From contig JAFGBM010000010.1 in the NCBI GenBank assembly GCA_016933155.1, positions 148,670 to 212,669 on the forward strand: 64,000 nucleotides of DNA, in the 5' to 3' direction. A program made the position numbers and the translations under genes. The notes beneath the pieces were generated by a model. It did no database searches. It worked only from the letters and a program-made list of their open reading frames with translations, and was not told the origin of the DNA. This stretch comes from Demequinaceae bacterium (GTDB taxonomy: Bacteria; Actinomycetota; Actinomycetes; Actinomycetales; Demequinaceae). Positions 61,500-64,000 of this stretch are shown one piece after another. Each line of letters opens with the position of its first letter. The stretch's first letter is position 1.

Positions 61500-62750
61500 G
61501 TGATTACTGGCGCGGTCATCGCCGATCGATACGTACTGAGATCGATCGCCCATACCGGGCTTCCCCTCGTCGAGTCCTGGCATGCGGAGGACACCCGTCT
61601 CGGGGTGCCCGTCCTGCTCCTCCTGGTGGAGGAGCCGGGACGACGAGCCATCCGCCCCCTGGCCGATCAAGCCCGCACGGCCCGCCATGCCCAACTCGCC
61701 CGTCTCGTCGAGGTCGGGCTCGTCGAATCCGATGACCCCGATCACGCGGGGCGGCCTTTCATCGCCCTGGAGAGGCCCTCCGGGCTTTCTGCGGCCGACC
61801 TCATCGGCCGTCGTATCCTTCCGACCCCCGTCGCCCGCGCCCTGGTCGGTGAGGCCGCCAGGGCCGTCGAGGCGGCGGCCTCGCTCGGCCTCCGCCACGG
61901 GGCCATCTCCCCGGAGCTCCTGACGGTGACCGACCGTGGCCGGGTCATCCTCGCGGGGGCGGGTGTGGCATCGGGCCTCGTCGCCCTGGACCCCGATCGC
62001 AAGGCAGTCACCGAGCGCGACGACGCGCGGGCACTGTCCCTTCTTTTCGTACGGGCGATCACCGGGATGAATCCGGACGAGGTCACGGCTGAGGACCTTC
62101 CTCGAGACCTGACCCGGGCGGAGCGGGATCTGGCCTTTGTGGTGTCGAGTCCTTCGGGACGGCCCTCCCTCGAGGATCTGTTCAAAATCCTCGGGACGTG
62201 GGATCCCCTGCGCCTCCGATCCCTTCGCCTCGATCAGGCCTCCTTCCCCCGCCGGCTTGCCCCTCCTGGGGTCGAGCCGGATGCGATTCCGCCTGAGGCG
62301 GAGGCTCCGAGGGACGAATCGGCGGTTCTTACCGTGTTCCAGGAGGAGCTGGCCGCTCAGGTCGGTGTGGCGGATGCGACCGCTTTGGTGGAGGTCCTCG
62401 CCCCCGAGGAGGGCTGGGGACTTGACGAGTTGGAGGAACTCGTCTCCCTTGAGGAGGCCCCGACTCTTGCTGAGGCGGTCCTCGGATTCCTTCACCGTCG
62501 CTTCCCCTCGTCTGGCCACATCGAACGTCTCCTTGAGCGCGCGAAGGATCGAACGCTGGCCGGGCCACGTTTCGATGCGACTCCCTGGCTCTTGCTGGGG
62601 GGACTGATCGTCGTCATCATCGTGGGAATCATGTCTCTCCAGTGGACGACCGGTCCCTTCACCCCCACGGTGGATCTCAACAACCCCCCGTCGCACGCCT
62701 ATCCGAGTTACACTTTCGGTCCTACCGCGTCCCCGTCTTCCGACTCTTAG
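61500..62750 (+). CDS. Membrane-anchored pseudokinase next to murJ
   Basis: A 416-residue protein with a kinase-like fold and no conserved catalytic residues. The HRD motif position reads RHGAISPELLTV and the DFG position reads ILAGAGVA; the N-lobe VAIK lysine is also absent. The domain is ~250 residues, followed by an acidic helical region and one transmembrane helix near the C-terminus (WLLLGGLIVVIIVGIMSL). In Mycobacterium the same domain is fused to MurJ, where PknB phosphorylates it and FhaA binds, blocking flipping. Here it would act in trans (inference). GTG start at 61500 after GGGGGACGG. Confidence 0.8.
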   Translation: MITGAVIADRYVLRSIAHTGLPLVESWHAEDTRLGVPVLLLLVEEPGRRAIRPLADQARTARHAQLARLVEVGLVESDDPDHAGRPFIALERPSGLSAADLIGRRILPTPVARALVGEAARAVEAAASLGLRHGAISPELLTVTDRGRVILAGAGVASGLVALDPDRKAVTERDDARALSLLFVRAITGMNPDEVTAEDLPRDLTRAERDLAFVVSSPSGRPSLEDLFKILGTWDPLRLRSLRLDQASFPRRLAPPGVEPDAIPPEAEAPRDESAVLTVFQEELAAQVGVADATALVEVLAPEEGWGLDELEELVSLEEAPTLAEAVLGFLHRRFPSSGHIERLLERAKDRTLAGPRFDATPWLLLGGLIVVIIVGIMSLQWTTGPFTPTVDLNNPPSHAYPSYTFGPTASPSSDS

Positions 62751-62852
62751 GCTTTGCCGCTCCCTTGGGGAACAGAACGGGAATACCATCTGTTACGACG
62801 ACGAGGCCTCAATGGGCCTTTGCGTCAGACCATCGACCCTGAGGATCTACTC

Positions 62853-64000
62853 ATGAGCGAGATTCGTTCCATTGTCATCATCGGCTCCGGTCCCGCCGGA
62901 TACACGGCGGCCGTCTATGCGGCGCGAGCGGGCCTTTCCCCCCTGGTGATCGCCGGATCGGTGACGGCCGGGGGTGCCCTCATGAACACGACCGAGGTCG
63001 AGAACTTCCCCGGTTTCGTCGAGGGTGTCAATGGGCCCGAGTTCATGGCCATGCTTCAGGCGCAGGCCGAGCGTTTCGGGGCGGAGGTGATCCTCGACGA
63101 CGCGACGGACCTTGACCTCACTGGCCCCATCAAGAAGGTGAAAACGGGCGGCGGATTGGTAGTCGAAGCCGCCGCCGTGATCCTTGCGATGGGGTCCGCC
63201 TACCGAGAGCTCGGCCTCGAAGACGAGAAGCGCCTGTCCGGTCGTGGGGTCTCCTGGTGCGCGACCTGTGATGGATTCTTCTACCGCGACCAGCCGATCG
63301 CCGTCGTCGGTGGTGGTGACAGCGCCGTCGAGGAGGCGACCTTCCTCACTCGATTCGCGTCCAGCGTCTATCTCATCCACCGGAGGGACTCCCTCCGTGC
63401 CTCGAAGATCATGTCCGATCGAGCGCACGCGGATCCCAAAATCGAGTTCGTCTGGAACTCAGAGATCGTCGGCCTCGACGGGGACGACAAGCTCACGGGC
63501 GTGCGCGTGCGGAATGTCAAGACAGGGACCCCTCGGACGCTTGAGGTCAATGGGCTGTTCGTCGCCATCGGTCACGACCCCCGCTCCGAACTCGTCAAGG
63601 GCGTCGTCGACACGAGTGTTGCCGGATACGTCCTGGTAAAGGACCGGACGACCGCCACCAATATCGATGGGGTGTTCGCCTGCGGGGACCTTGTCGACAA
63701 TCGGTACCGTCAAGCGGTGACCGCTGCCGGATCGGGTTGCGCTGCAGCCCTCGATGCGCAACGCTACCTCGACATGATCGAAGAAGCCGTCGCCGTGAAG
63801 ACCCTCTCCGCCGTCAGTTCCCTCGCCAACGCCAAGACCCCATCGACCAGGAGGAATGCCGCTTCCAAGGAGGAGTCCGTCGCGGAAGAGAAGCAGGCTC
63901 CGGAGGAGGAGCCGGCCCCGGTCGAGGAGCCCGCCCCGGTCGAGGAGCCCGCCCCGGTCGAGGAGCCCGCCCCGGTCGAGGAGCCCGCCCCGGTCGAGGA
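62853..64000 (+). CDS. trxB: Thioredoxin reductase with long repetitive C-terminal tail (3' end outside window)
   Basis: The visible part is 382 residues and still open at the end of the window. The core (~320 residues) is a low-molecular-weight thioredoxin reductase: FAD site [19 protein letters not shown], redox pair WCATCDG (Cys136/Cys139), NADPH site [12 protein letters not shown], and [21 protein letters not shown] near the end. It transfers electrons from NADPH to thioredoxin. After residue ~320 comes a charged tail with Lys/Glu and then EEPAPV repeats. Such a tail is unusual; a fused thioredoxin domain, as in M. leprae TrxB, could follow. Position after the murJ pair fits the oriC-proximal order, though sigM is missing between. 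Confidence 0.9.
   Translation, partial: MSEIRSIVIIGSGPAGYTAAVYAARAGLSPLVIAGSVTAGGALMNTTEVENFPGFVEGVNGPEFMAMLQAQAERFGAEVILDDATDLDLTGPIKKVKTGGGLVVEAAAVILAMGSAYRELGLEDEKRLSGRGVSWCATCDGFFYRDQPIAVVGGGDSAVEEATFLTRFASSVYLIHRRDSLRASKIMSDRAHADPKIEFVWNSEIVGLDGDDKLTGVRVRNVKTGTPRTLEVNGLFVAIGHDPRSELVKGVVDTSVAGYVLVKDRTTATNIDGVFACGDLVDNRYRQAVTAAGSGCAAALDAQRYLDMIEEAVAVKTLSAVSSLANAKTPSTRRNAASKEESVAEEKQAPEEEPAPVEEPAPVEEPAPVEEPAPVEEPAPVE
63911..64000 (+). repeat. 18-bp tandem repeat in the 3' part of trxB
   Basis: Five copies of an 18-base unit (first GCCGGCCCCGGTCGAGGA, then GCCCGCCCCGGTCGAGGA) end exactly at the window edge, so more copies may follow. Each unit codes for PAPVEE. The copies are almost identical, suggesting recent expansion. 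Confidence 0.9.

Overview
The window is a stretch of high-GC chromosome from an actinomycete (phylum Actinomycetota, order not resolved). Three things point there. First, gene order: from about 35.7 kb rightwards the order is dnaB-rplI-rpsR-ssb-rpsF-PBP-padR-ino1, then (after an interruption) cca-nudix-DUF6049-murJ-trxB. This is the classical origin-proximal block of Streptomyces and Mycobacterium. Second, family content: DivIVA, Septum_form-domain proteins, inositol-phosphate synthase and DUF6049 are present. Third, promoter style: many genes have a TANNNT -10 hexamer exactly 6-7 bases before the start codon, which is the signature of leaderless transcripts. By this synteny trxA, parAB, rpmH, dnaA and oriC should lie just beyond base 64000.

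Layout. 0-8.4 kb: end of an MMPL transporter, an MFS exporter, a methyltransferase, a small membrane protein, a HAD phosphatase, aldose 1-epimerase, a DivIVA-domain protein, tRNA-Gly(CCC), and three related secreted or membrane proteins built from two shuffled domains. 8.4-25.2 kb: a non-coding stretch with DnaA-box-like 9-mers, a DHA2-type MFS pump, a three-gene 2-oxoacid dehydrogenase operon (E2, E1 beta, E1 alpha) under a palindromic operator, hisC-type aminotransferase, a lipase-like hydrolase with a small partner, purB, a CPBP membrane protein, a flippase/kinase-like fusion, a MarR regulator, two tandem paralogous membrane proteins and a lipoprotein. 25.3-35.4 kb: a four-PAS hybrid histidine kinase with a mutated receiver, a SAP/DUF6434 protein, phosphoketolase, and a giant secreted metallopeptidase/beta-propeller protein of visibly lower GC.

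35.7-43.3 kb: the replication/ribosomal block (dnaB, rplI, rpsR, ssb, rpsF), a class A PBP, PadR and ino1. 43.3-55.8 kb: an accessory interruption of the conserved order, with a LysE exporter, lipoproteins including a truncated paralog, a lipoprotein + MacAB-like ABC exporter operon, a zinc-ribbon protein, a TetR regulator with its membrane-protein partner and twin operators, an acyltransferase, a DUF805 protein and an MFS protein. 55.8-64 kb: cca, Nudix, DUF6049, murJ, a stand-alone pseudokinase and the start of trxB, whose C-terminal tail carries an 18-bp tandem repeat running off the window.

No insertion sequence, prophage, CRISPR array or rRNA was seen. No complete new defence or biosynthetic system was found. 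The most unusual items are the modular Septum_form trio, the peptidase/propeller protein, the unfused MurJ pseudokinase, the long TrxB tail, the receiver with Tyr in place of Asp, the regularly spaced DnaA-box-like repeats upstream of dnaB, and the TetR promoter sandwiched between two operators.
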